Positions 20,929-32,559 of a stretch of 64,000 nucleotides of DNA are shown here, one piece after another (the stretch's first letter is position 1; the number at the start of each line of letters is the position of its first letter). Origin of the DNA: Tilletia caries (taxonomy: Eukaryota; Basidiomycota; Exobasidiomycetes; Tilletiales; Tilletiaceae); contig JALUTQ010000020.1 of the NCBI GenBank assembly GCA_032718865.1, forward strand, positions 868,001-932,000, written 5' to 3'. The notes beneath the pieces are model-generated. The model was not told the DNA's origin. It saw nothing but the letters and a program-made list of their open reading frames with translations, and ran no database searches. Position numbers and translations under genes: made by a program.

Positions 20929-23732
20929 TCACTCCAACAAATGCCAGTCAAGCTTGTTCCTCCACTCCTCCTTGCTCAGCATCTCGTAGATCTGCTGCAC
21001 GTCCTTGTCACCGCGGCCAGAGAGTGTCTGTTCAAGTCCAAAGAATAGGGTAAGTGGCGTGAGACAACGTGAGGGGCGGTCCTTTGTTTTGTGGGTGGAA
21101 GTGGGAGATAATACTCACGATGACAATGTCCTTGTCCTTCGACATCGTCTTAGCGAGCTCGACGCCGCCGTAGATAGCATGTGCCGATTCGAGCGCTGCA
21201 TGATTCAAGATCAAATCAGGATTCGGCTCTTATGGTGCCTTCTTCGCGGGAACGACTGCGCAAGAACTCACCAGGAATGATGCCTTCCTTCTCGGTCAAC
21301 AGCCGGAACGCGCCCAGGGCCTGGACGTCCGTCGCAGCCATGTACTCGGCCCGCTTCATCTCCTTCAAGGAACAGTGCTCAGGTCCCACACCGGGGTAGT
21401 CCTAATCACACACAAACACCATCAGCACAAGCATACAACAATCGTCGGGGAAAAAAAAGGCTCCTCGACAAATAGGCGGATGAGAAACTCACCAAGCCAG
21501 CAGAGATCGAGTGCGTCTCCGTAATCTGCCCCTCCTTGCTCTGAAGCAAATACATCCTCGCCCCGTGCAAAACCCCAATACTCCCCTTCGTCAACGTAGC
21601 ACTATGCCGCTCCGTATCCACCCCATCCCCACCAGCCTCGACCCCAATCAACCTAACGCCCTCCTCCTCAATGAAGTCGTAGAACGTCCCGATGGCGTTC
21701 GAGCCACCGCCGACGCAGGCTACGATCGCGTCGGGCAGCTTGCCCGCCTTTTCGAGGAGTTGGGCTTTGATCTCCTTGCCGATTACGCGTTGGAGGTCGC
21801 GGATCATTCGCGGGAAGGGGTGCGGGCCGAGCACGGAGCCGAGGAGGTAGTGCGTGCTTTCCAGGTTGGTCACCCAGTCTGATGTGATATTCAGTGGTGG
21901 GGGGTGGGTCAGAAATGGAGATGGTATGCGCGGAATTTTTTTGAGTGGGGCTGAAGTATGCTCACCTCGCATGGCCTCATTGACAGCGTCCTTGAGCGTC
22001 TTGGAGCCAGACTCGACCGGAATGACCTGAATAAGAGAGAGCAAGCGAAGGGTAGGTCAGCGAATCGCCCAGTAGTAAACCTCATCAGCGCGTAAGAGGA
22101 ACAAACCTTAGCACCCAACATCCGCATCCGGAAAACGTTCAAACTCTGCCGACGCACGTCCTCCGAGCCCATATAAACCACACACTCCATCCCAAAGCGC
22201 GCACACGCCGTCGCGGTAGCCACGCCGTGCTGGCCCGCTCCCGTCTCGGTGATGATGCGCGTCTTGCCGATACGGCGCGCGATGAGCAGTTGGCCGATCG
22301 CGTTGTTGATCTTGTGACTGCCGGTCTGCGGGTGGCGAGGAGAAGAGATTGTGAGCGGCGGTTTGTGACAGTACCCAAAAAACACATATAGGACTGGAGA
22401 AGGGAGTACGTACGTGGTTGAGATCCTCGCGCTTGAGCCAGATGCGCGCTCCGCCCGCATGCTCGGTCAGCCGGGTGGCCTCGTACAGCGTGCTGGGCCG
22501 GCCGATGTACTCGTACCATCCCTTGAGCTCGTCCCAGAACTTGGAGTCATTGATCGCGGTAGTGTAGACCTTGTCGAGCTCGTTCACGGCGTCGACGAGG
22601 GCCTCGGAGACGAAGCTATATATGAAAAAAGAAAATTCTGGAGGGTGAGCATGGAAGAAAGAAACGCCGGGGGGCAGAAAAGGAGGAGATGAAACTCACG
22701 CGCCGCCAAAGGTACCGAAGCGTCCGAGATGAATGGCGTCCGTCTTACCGGTGGGTTTGTCAGCAACGACGACCTCCCCATCCGGCTTGACTTCCTTGAC
22801 CTGCCCGGCAATAGCAGCAGCAAACTCATAATGCTGATCTTTACCCGTAATCTTGGCAGCCAGCTTCTCCGCTGCGTCCGCACCCGCCGCAATCTGAGCC
22901 TTGCTCCCGCCCTCCGCCGCGTTGTACGCCTGCTCAATGGTCCGCACAATGGCAGATCCAACGACGATACCCTGGGCGCCCGCCTCAGCAAGGGATCGGA
23001 AGTCCTCAAAGGAGGCGACGTTGAAGCCGACGCAGAGCGGGTTCGGGGTGTAGTTCCTGATCTTGCTGAGTAAGGGTGGGATGTTGGTTACGTCGAACTT
23101 GGCGGATCCGGTGGTGCCCATCTTGCTGACGACGTATACCCAGGAGGAGGCGTGGTTCATGATGGAGGAGAGACGCTTGTCGGAGGTAGAGGGTGCGACG
23201 AGAGGGACGAAGGAGACTCTGGAGAGTAAGAAGAGGGGCGAAGTGAGCAAACAGTAGAAGGAGGGGCAGAAGGGAGAGAAGCGACTGACTGGTGCTTGTC
23301 ACAGTAACCGGCAAACTCGCCAGCCTCGTCCGGAGGCAAGTCGACAACGATGAAGCCGTTCGCGCCAGCCTCAGCAGCATCAGCGATAGCGCGTTCCTCG
23401 CCGTAAGCAAGGAGCGGGTTGAAGTATCCCATAAGAACAACAGCAGCCTTGAGGCCGCGCTCCCGAGCGTCCTTAACGAAGCCAAGACAGTCGGAGTACG
23501 AGGTGTTGTGCTTGAGAGCGAGCGTGCTGGCCGCCTGGATGGTGGGGCCGTCTGCCTGTGGGTCTGAGAAGGGGACGCCGAGCTCGATGATGTCTGCGCC
23601 GCCGCGCTCGAGGGCGAGCATGATGTCTACGGTGGCATCCTTGGTTGGGTGTCCTGCGACGGTGTAGGCGATGAAGGCCGGCTTGCGTGCTGCCTTGCAC
23701 TTCTCGAACACCGCGTTCAGCTGGCTGGTCAT
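20929..23732 (-). CDS. TRP5: Tryptophan synthase, fused alpha-beta
   Basis: This catalyses the last two steps of tryptophan synthesis: indole-3-glycerol phosphate to indole, then indole plus serine to tryptophan. The gene starts at 23732 ([20 protein letters not shown]) and ends at TGA 20929-20931 (KLDWHLLE), with at least seven short introns. The alpha domain has the catalytic Glu and Asp in [19 protein letters not shown]. The linker leads to the beta domain with [12 protein letters not shown], the PLP lysine in [12 protein letters not shown] (formed across an intron), [11 protein letters not shown], and the phosphate-binding VGGGSNAIG. Alpha-before-beta fusion is the fungal arrangement. No frame break was seen. 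Confidence 0.96.
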
Positions 23733-24227
23733 CGTGAGTGTATGACAGCGAGGGTATGTGGGAAGAGTATGTGGTGGAAGCAGCGAAGGAAAGAGACCAG
23801 GAAGCAGGAAGCAGTGTAGCAGGGAAATAATTATCTAGAAGCATGAGTCAGGCGATGATGCTGACTCACATCTTCTCATCTTCAAGTCGTCGTTGCGCAA
23901 CGATCGCTCCCACACTCACGTGGCTGCTTCCGAGACTTCCCGTCGGTGCTTGCCCGGTATCCAACTCCAGTCGAACCGACAAGGTGAAGCTGAGCGAGGA
24001 CAATGCGTCGGTCTTGGCGAAGACCCTTATCGCCTTCCTCCCCAATTCCACGTGGCCCAAGGTCACGTGGAATGGGAACCGTCAGCCACGTGTCTTTCGT
24101 CGCTTTGCGACGACAAGACGCGTCGACTCTCTTTACGCGTCTTCTGTATGTAGTACTATCACCACCATCTTATCAGCGGCTCAAACGACATGGCAAGTGC
24201 AAATCTGAACGTCAATAGCCAGAGGTC
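23733..24227. other. TRP5 upstream region
   Basis: No gene is supported. The region holds the TRP5 promoter and 5' leader. One arm of a perfect 29 bp inverted repeat lies at 24029-24057 (partner 30909-30937), including a CACGTG. Confidence 0.5.
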
Positions 24228-24400
24228 GGCATGAGTATGGGTAAACCTTGGGTATACCCAATACTGTATCCAAGTCCTTGGGTACAGTCTTGGGTATGAG
24301 CTGTCAGATACCCAAGTTTCAATACTTGAGTATTACTTGGGTAATACCCATCGTACCCAAGATGTACCCAAGAATGTACCCACCTTTTTACGCAACAAAA
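24228..24400. repeat. TTGGGTA/TACCCAA repeat cluster
   Basis: In about 170 bp the words GGGTA or TACCC occur more than a dozen times on both strands, including the palindrome TTGGGTATACCCAA near 24248. The unit is not regular enough for a simple tandem repeat, and the block may fold into hairpins. No clean terminal repeat or target duplication was found. Confidence 0.7.
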
Positions 24401-24534
24401 GCTGGCATTCACATCCTCTTTTCACTTTTGTGCATTGGAATACACAATAGTGACCAGACTTTCAGAAACCCCAGTCCTGGTTTTCATTTCAAATGCTCAC
24501 ATGCTCACATGCTCACATACGTGATACGAATATA

Positions 24535-24730
24535 GATAGTGACAACTTCAGCAACTATAGTGATAGACGTAGTGACTATAGTGACAGCTGCAGCAACTAT
24601 AGTGACAGATGTTGTAACTATAGTGACAACTTCAGCAACTATAGTGATGATTTATGAACGTAGTGACTATAGTGACAGCTGCGGCAACTTTAGTGACAGA
24701 TGTTGTGACTATAGTGATTGTGGTTGTGAC
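24535..24730. repeat. Minisatellite built on ACTATAGTGAC
   Basis: The phrase CTATAGTGACAGCTGCAGCAA and variants (..ACTTCAGCAA, ..AGATGTTGT) repeats at roughly 21 bp with a higher-order arrangement. The 10-mer ACTATAGTGA occurs about six times. Similar TATAGTGAC words fill the MITE at 30995-31608. Just upstream (24493-24518) is a short ATGCTCAC tandem. Confidence 0.75.
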
Positions 24731-24914
24731 CTTTCGACTTTCCTTCTCCTCTACCGTGGACGCGAACTGTTGCCCCGCTGGAAGAGACCATGACCATTGT
24801 GGTCCGTGGAGGTCTAATTGTCCACCCTGGCCGATGCGCACCTTTCCACACTCATTTGCTGACGTTCTATAACTTCTCTTCCTCTCGTTGTGCTTCCCTC
24901 TCCTTTGGGGCAAT

Positions 24915-27900
24915 GCAGATGCACGCCGTTACTCTCATAAGGCGGCCACGCACTTCGAGGCTACGTTTGTCAGCGCCTGTAGCTGCTCCGGGCAGTACCG
25001 GGATCGTCGCGACGAGGATGAGGAGTTGTCCCCCAAGAAGCGTCGGATTACGGGCCAGGGTTCATCTTCCTACAAAGTGAGCACACCCTTCCTGTTCTTT
25101 GGCGGCCATGCTGCTGCAGAAGTTGGCTTGCTGTTTTTTTGAGCATCAATCTAACGTCTTGCAATCTCATCCCTATCTCATATTCGCGTTGTCTTCCCCA
25201 GGTCGGGTGTAAGGCAAAGATCTGCATCAAGGTCAACGCGCCGTTGTCCACAGCAGCCATTAGCAGCAGCAGCACAGATTCCGCATCTTTGCCTTCCACT
25301 GGACCTTCCATCGCGGTCGGTATCGATTCAAGTGCGGGCGGAAGCACGTCGCATGCGCGCTCTACCACTGGCGTGAGTATCCGCGAGAGATGTTGCTCGA
25401 GCCCTCGAGGCCCGCGAGTTGAACACCATTGACCTTCTCATTGTTCATTTGTTCTCTATGGTTTTATTTGAGTGGCTGCAGGATTCTACCTTCTCTCTCC
25501 CTGGCCCCCCTCGAGAAGACAGCATCGTCACGATCAGCTACTACTGGAAGCACACGAACCATGATCCCGGTTCGTGGATTGACGCTGCCCAGCAACGTAC
25601 CTGTCGAGAGGTGCGAGAGTGGATTGAGAGGCAGGTATCTGAAGGTCGCAGCATGAAGGAGATCATGCGCTCGGTGCGTCTTAGTCTGGATGATCTGCAG
25701 AAGGTGAGCTTTGGCTTCATTCCTGAGATGCTTGCATTGTGCCTGTGGAGTATGGTCGATGGCAATTGGCATTCATGATTGGCGGCGTGGTTCTTATCAA
25801 AGCATGCTTCTTTCATTCTTTCCTAGGTTCGAACTTCCACAACAGCCATTGATGCGAGCATACGAGTCCGCTATCAAGACGTCTACAACGTGATCCGACG
25901 ATTGAAGGTCGAGCAGGCGCGAAAAGCTGCTGACGGGTGGGAGTCCTGTCGTCTGTGGGCAGCGGAGTTGGCTGCGGAGGGGTGGAGCAGCTTATTCTGC
26001 GACTCCACAGTGCTCAGCGCGACCGCGGAGTCAGTATGGGCCCTGTTCTTACTTCCACCAGTCGGCAAAGAGGTGAGCCTTACCCAATACCCGCTAGCTG
26101 CTGTGCTGCTGTGCATTGTGCACACTGTCGCAGCCTGGTAGGGGACTTAGCTTGCTCACAGTCAACCATCCTCTGATCCTCCCTTTCCAGATTTTGGCGG
26201 AGCAATCTTCTCGAGTTTGGTGTCTTGATTCGACTCACAACACTGGCTTCGGCATGATCAAGAGTCAAAAGATCTTTCTTTCCACCATCATCGTGCGCAG
26301 CCTCGCAACTGGCACCGGATTTCCTGCTGCGCTACTGATCACACCCTCAGAAACACAGTGAGTACAGGTGTCCGTCGTCCGTCGTCCCCTCCCTGCCTCC
26401 CTTCTCCTCCCTCTGCTCCGGGCCTCCGGCTTCCGATCCGCCTTGCTTTGCGCTCCGCAGTTCTCCCTGCTGCCCCTGCCAACTGTCGGCGTCGTACAGG
26501 TACGGACGCCATAGCCCAGGGGCACATCCATCACACAGGCGGTGGGATCCCTGGCACAGACCGCAAATCGCGAAGCGCAAGCTCATGGTCTGGGTCAGTC
26601 TGGGTTATGTTGTTTCTGTGGAGGGCAGGCCGTCGGGAAGCTGTACTGGGTGATGAAGACGGTTGCGACTTTGCGAGCTGCTGAATGTGATTTTCTGACA
26701 AGCAATCTCTCATTGGTGCTGCACAGAATACCCTTGACGCACTTTCTTGTTTGGCTCGGCAACCAGGTTCCACCACCGAGCGACATCGTGGTCGATTGCT
26801 CCATGACAGAGCAGACAGCAATCAATAGAGCCTTCAACCATCTTCCCACTCCACCCCGCATCCTCTTGTGTCAATGGCACGTCTTACGAGCCTGGGAGGA
26901 TAACATCAAGGACAAGATCCGCGTTCTCAGTGAGTACTTTTTGGTCATTACCCCCTTCTCCTTTCTCGTCTCCTCCTCCTGCCCATCCACCTCTCGTCTG
27001 CTCCACTCCGCTGCCGCTGCACTCCCTACGTGTCTAGGGGCTGCTGGTACTCGCATGGACTCGCGCGCGCACACGCTGGCGAGAGCTGCCTGAGTCCAGA
27101 CAATGTCAGCACTACTTGCGTTGACGCGTGGGACATTGTCGTTGGATGATGCGTGCTTTGACCTTTCCCTGCTCTGCCCCATACTACGTTCTCCATGACC
27201 TTCGCTCCCCCAGTCTCTCTGCTGCTGATCCCTGCAGTGCGCACTGCAGCAGCTGGAACTGTAGTCCTCAGATACTGCAGCCTGCATCTGGATTCTGGTC
27301 ATCTGCTGCCGACTGCCGTTCAGTGTTGGGCTGTTTCGAATTCTAACATTGACAGGGATGTTTCCTTTTCTTTTGAAACTACAGGCTTGGAGGATGACGC
27401 GCGGGAAAAATCACAACAGCTGCAGTCGCGATGCCGTGCGGACCTACGACTTCTGGTCTATGCGGAGACGCCCGCGCGATTCGACGAGCTGATGACGGCA
27501 TTTGAAGCGGAATGGAGCCCTGCATTTTCGGTCTTCGTCGCATATTTCAAGCGCGAATGGGTTACGAAGCGACCACCATCACTGTGGTCGATGGCATTCA
27601 GACAGGTGAGAGCGTCTTCCACCTACCCGCTAAGGATGGGCGCGGAGTAAGCCCCGGAGTGGGTTTCCCGGAGTTCCCCGACCAGTCGGGGCCTCACTCC
27701 GGGGGAGTACGGAGTACGGGGTGCATTTTCGAGGATTTACTCCCGCTGATTGAATTCTGCAGGAGTACGGAGCGCAAGCCTGTCATGTCCCCGGAGTACG
27801 GAGTACGGCAAGGCCTGGAGCTAATTTTTCCCCGGAGTACGGAGTGACTAGCTCGAATGCCAGACGGAGTGCGGAGTTTCCCCCGAAACTCCGGGGCGCT

Positions 27901-29525
27901 CCGGGGCCGTGCCTTTTTTTCAAAAATCGGGTCGCAATTCTGAAAATTTCAGTCAGAAATGGTCATATTTTGCTCTGATTTTCAAAAACATTGGCAAAAT
28001 TATTTTTCAGATTTCTCATTTGGGGTTCATATTGGGTGTTGGTGAGCTCTACGACCGTCAACGATGATTCTGTCGAACAAACACGTGGATGGAAGGGCGG
28101 CAATCAATGTAAGGGTCCCGATTTCTCAAGTTTTGTAGGACCTCTGCGAACGTTCCCCGGAGTACGGAGTTTCGGGGGAGTAGTCGCGCTCCGTCACCCC
28201 GGAGTGCGGAGTGGACTTTGAAATTTATTGAAATTTAGCCGGAGTACGGAGCTGGCGCAATGAGATGGGGAGATTTTGTGCGGAGCGCGGAGTGGAGTTG
28301 GGGCGACTGCCTAAAAATGAGCGGAGTACGGAGCGCGAAAATGCATCTCAAAATCAGCCGGAGTCAGCCGGAGTAGGGGCCCCGGAGTACGGAGCACTCC
28401 GGGGCCCTCCGCGCCCATCCTTACTACCCGCTTGCCGCTGCACCCGATTCCTCACTGCTACTGATGCTTATACTTCACCTCACCTTGCCTTCATACACAG
28501 CACGCTCACTACGGAATTGATACCAACAATTATATCGAGAGTTGGCATGGTTCTCTAAAGGTGAAGTTGTGGCGATCATTGTGGTTGAAGGCTTGGAGCA
28601 TTTACTCTGAAGCCATACTCAGCCTTATCATGATTAACCTTTTTTTTGTGTACGAAACCTGGGAATTAGCAGGTCAACTACCTGGGCCTTCTGCGGAAAC
28701 AGCGAGTGGACCATGTGGTCTTCGTTCTTGCGCGAGAGGTCATACCTGACTATGCACGACGATTATTGCAATGTCAACTTGGTGAGTCAAGTACTCAAGT
28801 ATGACCCACGCTGTGACTCTGTATATCGATTTGACACCTTTGCCTTCGGGGTTGCGCTTCTCAGGTGTTCAGAAAAAGAATCTGTGCTCCCAGGAGAAGT
28901 CTGCGCGAAAGCGCGCTTTTGGATTGAGCTGGACGGAGCTGTTTGAAAGAGTTGATGGAGATGTGGAAGGTTCAGTGAGTAGAATCTGAATCACTCAGTG
29001 CCTAGCACGGTCTATCGTTCTTCATTATTATTGATCAATGCTAGTCACTGAATTTTACTTCGCCTCGCATTGTTTTGACACAGCTGGCAATCCGAGGCAG
29101 CGATGGTGTCGCCAGCAATGCGTACAGGGTCAGCTTTGACCTGTCACATTGCTCCTGTCCTGCATTCAAGGCCACCAGTCTCGCATGTAAGCACCTTTTT
29201 ATGGGCAGTCGCTTCTTGGGTCTGCCTGTCTTGCGCTGGAAGCCGTCCACTATCCCTCTCTCATCGACAGCAGACGGAACAGCATCGACCCTGCCTACTC
29301 TGCCCGCCAATTCCACTCATGGAAACGCGGAGATCGAGCAGAGACAGCATCAGCACAAGCCACAAGGAGGACCTACTGAGTCAAGCGTTGGACGAGGTTC
29401 GTCGCCTGGCCGAGTCTCTGGGTCGCAATCAACGATCTACGACCACGCTTCGAAACACTGCGAGGAGCAAGCTGGAGGAGATACTGGCAGATACAGTCAA
29501 ACAGGAAATGGTTGACCGTGGTTGA
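24915..29525 (+). CDS. Mutator-like (MULE) transposase, multi-exon, interrupted in an intron by a MITE
   Basis: Exons joined by GT-AG introns encode a FAR1/WRKY-GCM1-like N-terminal zinc region (VGCKAKICIKV; YYWKHTNHDPGSW), then the MULE core: D in VWCLDSTHNTGF (about 26226), D in IVVDCSMTEQ (about 26788), QWHVLRAW, and E in YIESWHGSLK (about 28530), followed by a SWIM zinc finger (CSCPAFKATSLACKHLF, about 29152). The 5' end is approximate. The intron 27606-28500 contains a whole hAT-like MITE; without it the intron would be 94 bp. The intron at about 26931-27385 is unusually long (about 455 bp). The tail probably switches frame after the SWIM finger into a helical end (LEEILADTVKQEMVDRG, stop at 29523-29525), by an unplaced intron or frameshift. 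Confidence 0.75.
27631..28423. mobile_element. hAT-like MITE, copy 2, with 8 bp target-site duplication
   Basis: The element is 793 bp with termini TAAGGATGGGCGCGGAG and CTCCGCGCCCATCCTTA (perfect 17 bp inverted repeats). It is flanked by a perfect 8 bp duplication CTACCCGC (27623-27630 and 28424-28431). It is nearly identical to copy 1 (2880-3678), differing mainly by a few substitutions and homopolymer-length changes. It lies wholly inside an intron of the MULE transposase gene. Confidence 0.93.
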
Positions 29526-30406
29526 CCATCGTAATTTCCAACAGCGCCCTCCGATTTATTTCGCGAAGGCCAAATCTAATTTTGCGGTGACCCCCGTGTG
29601 GTCACCAGACCAACCACATTTGCGACAGACGCTGTGTTTGCCTTCACTTGCGCGTGACATGATTCTTTTTCTCAACGACCGCACCACCGCTAGTTACCCA
29701 GCGTACCCAGTGAGGACGAGAGAGTACCTGATTCGATGGAGAGAGTATGGGAATCATACAGGAAAAAGAGAGCTGAGTTGAGCGAGTAGTGGCAAAGGCA
29801 GAGAGAGGGAAAGGGAAATGGGACAAAATGGAAGTGGAACGGTGACAGGACAGACAGGGAACGGCAAGAGGAAAAGAAAAGACAGAAGCAATTGCACCAC
29901 AACTGTAGCACACAGTGCCATCAAACACCAGACAGACCTTAGGGAAATGCTCAGCATGCGCATTATCAGCTACCATGCTGCTACTACCAGGTTGAATCGC
30001 ACAAAATGGTGAAGAACTCGTTGAGTTTTGTTGCTGTCGGTGGTACGCAGCAACGGTTACATCAGGGAGTTTCCTCCTCTTTCCATCGCACAGCTTGACC
30101 GTAAACACCTCACACCATCACAACTGCTTCAAACACCTCGAAACTCGGCAGAGATGGTATCCTGGACATTCGCTAGCATTCCGTAAAATCTTGTGCGATG
30201 TCTATCATTCGGAAATTCAAGCATGATGATACAGCGATACAGTCTGTTGATGCCAGGGCCAATTAATGGAGGGTCTCATCAATTGATCATGGTCTCTGTA
30301 GCAAAATCGGAAGGTCTGCCTCATTTTCATTGCGTCGCGTTTTCGAAAAGAAACTTTGAAGCATCAAATCTTTTTTTGGGTCTACGGTCAACCATTTCCT
30401 GTTTGA
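29526..30406. other. Region between the MULE gene and the TAGGGG MITE
   Basis: No gene is supported. At 30384-30412, CGGTCAACCATTTCCTGTTT and following bases are the reverse complement of the MULE 3' coding end (about 29492-29520). This marks an inverted partial copy of the MULE tail. Confidence 0.5.
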
Positions 30407-30412
30407 CTGTAT

Positions 30413-30765
30413 TAGGGGAGGTCATGGTTGAGACTGAACATGGGTTCGCCGGCGAAAGACGCTACAAGCGAGGTTTCAGCCATGTTTCAGACGCCAAGGC
30501 GGAAGGCAGAACCAAGGCTGGAAAGCAGAGGTCGAGAGCTCTGCCTCGCAGCTCTCATCTTCTGCTTTTCAGCCTTCGCCGAAGAAAATTGTTTTCAGTC
30601 ACGTGACCTGTAAGTCAAGCTGGAGGCTGAGAAAGAAGGCAGCACCTTCGGAAGGGGTGGTCACGGTTGGCCTTCAGCCTTGCCTCTTTTCGAGCTTTAG
30701 CTAGCGTATTTTCAAGGCTGAAAACGCTTTCAGCCGGAGTTCAGTCTCAACCATGACCTCCCCTA
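30413..30765. mobile_element. MITE with TAGGGGAGG termini
   Basis: A 353 bp non-coding element has perfect 27 bp terminal inverted repeats starting TAGGGGAGGTCATGGTTGAG. It is flanked by CTGTAT on both sides (30407-30412, 30766-30771). Removing the element and one CTGTAT restores a sequence that continues the inverted MULE-tail copy, so the insertion is supported by an empty-site relative. The superfamily is unclear from a 6-7 bp duplication. Confidence 0.85.
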
Positions 30766-30994
30766 CTGTATCGGCACGTCGAGCATCTGAGTCTCTGTCT
30801 TCCTCCAACAATCGTGCTTGATGGCATCAATTCTATACATACATAGCATATTTATTGATTCATTTGCGACGGGCTTTGAGAATGAGTGAGTGAGACAACG
30901 TGGCCGAAGGCCACGTGGAATTGGGGAGGAAGGCGATACACCGGGGAAGACGGGGTCATTGGGAGGCGAAAAATGGGTCCCAATGATACCATTT

Positions 30995-31608
30995 CAAGGC
31001 TCGGCAACTATCTTCACTATGTAACTATGATAACTATATAGTTATAACTTATAGTGATAACTTGACTATACTTTGGGCGGCGAAGCCGTCTAGAAAAAAT
31101 AGTAGCTATAACTTTTTCAGATCGGCGCGGAGTAACTAATAGTTGAAATAGTTATGCAAAATCGCACTTGGCTGATATAGCCACTAGATAGTCACTATGT
31201 AGTAGCTCCAGCTACTCCTAGTCACATATAGTCGCTATCTCAGTTACTCATAGCCACATATAGTGACTATTTCAACCAAATGTAACTTTTGTGTTGGACA
31301 GGGGCTGGCTGAGACAGCTGCTGGATAGTTACTATATAGTAGCTCCAGTCACTTATAGCCACATATAGTGACTATGTCGATCTCATTTTGTACTGAACTA
31401 GTCACAGGTAGCTGCTGGAAGTGACTATAGCGGCTATTTCAGCGAAAAAGCCAACGAAAATTTCGCATGGCTGAAATAGTAACTATTAGTTTTTATAGTA
31501 GCTATATCTCACTTGACTATACTATTTCCCGCCGAGGTGACCACTCACTATAACTTGACTATACTATTTCGCAAAAAAGTGGTAACTCTAGTAGCTTGCC
31601 GAGCCTTG
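30995..31608. mobile_element. hAT-like MITE with CAAGGCTCGGC termini
   Basis: A 614 bp element begins CAAGGCTCGGCAA and ends TTGCCGAGCCTTG, and is flanked by a perfect 8 bp duplication TACCATTT (30987-30994, 31609-31616). CA..TG ends and 8 bp duplications are typical of hAT elements. The interior is AT-rich and packed with TATAGTGACTA, TAGTAGCT and ACATATAGT words in both orientations, and could fold into long hairpins. It is non-coding. Confidence 0.88.
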
Positions 31609-31616
31609 TACCATTT

Positions 31617-32303
31617 ATCGACCCATTTGAATTTTTTAGCCAAATGCGAGCATTTCTCAGAGCATTTCAAAGCCGTCCATTTGCATGCCGCTGGTTACCG
31701 GCTGTCTACCGTCCCTGGTTGGCAACAGCCGTTTCTCCCCGCGAATGGTTAGTGAAGCCCACGTGGATTTTTATGTTAAGTCCGAACCGTCCCTGCAGCA
31801 AAATGGAGCAAGGTGATCGTGAAAAAAAGACGCAACAACGTCGTTTAACGCGATTTCTACGTAGGAGTGACGAGAATGGATGACACGCTGAGGATGTAGT
31901 CACCCGTGTGCAGGCTTGTAGGGACAGGGGCTGCAACCTGAGGACACCAGGACGGACGGGTGTCCGCACAGACGGACAAACGGGTGACGCCGCCAGGAAC
32001 GGTGAGGCGGTGAGGATGGAGCGGCAGTGACCCGATGCACACACAGGGCGGTCATTTGCGCGACCATTTTTTGAGCTTGACAAATGCTCGCATTTGTGGA
32101 AGCATTCGAAAAAAAAAGCATCGGAAAGCAGGACGGAAAAGCATTTGGCTGGGGGCCCCAAATGACCCCATTTGTTACTAATAAGAAATGGTCGACAAAT
32201 GAATGCGTTATCCGCGGTGATAAGGGCGTCCGTCTTGGCCTGGCTTTACCCGACTTCGCTTCCTTCTAGCTTCGGTGAGGTCGGCGCGCTGGTCGGATTC
32301 CCG
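31617..32303. repeat. CATTTG-rich imperfect inverted repeat region
   Basis: No gene is supported. CATTTG/CAAATG words cluster at both ends. GCCAAATGCGAGCATTT near 31640 has an inverted near-match (AAATGCTCGCATTTG) near 32083-32097. GGGGTCATT near 30954 has an inverted partner AATGACCCC near 32160. This may be an older MITE into which the 30995-31608 element inserted, but no clean ends were found. Confidence 0.4.
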
Positions 32304-32559
32304 AGCGAATCCAGCCCATCCCCCTGAAAATCCGGAATCGCGACACGGTGTTGCTAATTACTGATGAGCTCTTCGGGCTCGCGGTCCGCCCTACTCTCGG
32401 CCCCACCTCTCAACCTAGTCATCTTTGCCTTTCTTACAGTCAGCAAGCAGCACATCATCAAGATTCAAGGTGAACGGTTATCAGCAATCATCGTTTTTCA
32501 CTGGTGAGTTTCTATTGATTCGGTGGTTCGCAGCAGGTTAGGTCGTGTTCCCTCGACTG

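Noticed and set aside
24228..24400. Possible CRISPR array or telomeric repeat
   Set aside because: The repeats are irregular, on both strands and without spacers; eukaryotic context excludes CRISPR, and the motif is not TTAGGG.
24539..24793. Open frame of TIV/VVT repeats
   Set aside because: It is the translation of the ACTATAGTGAC minisatellite and shows no protein features.
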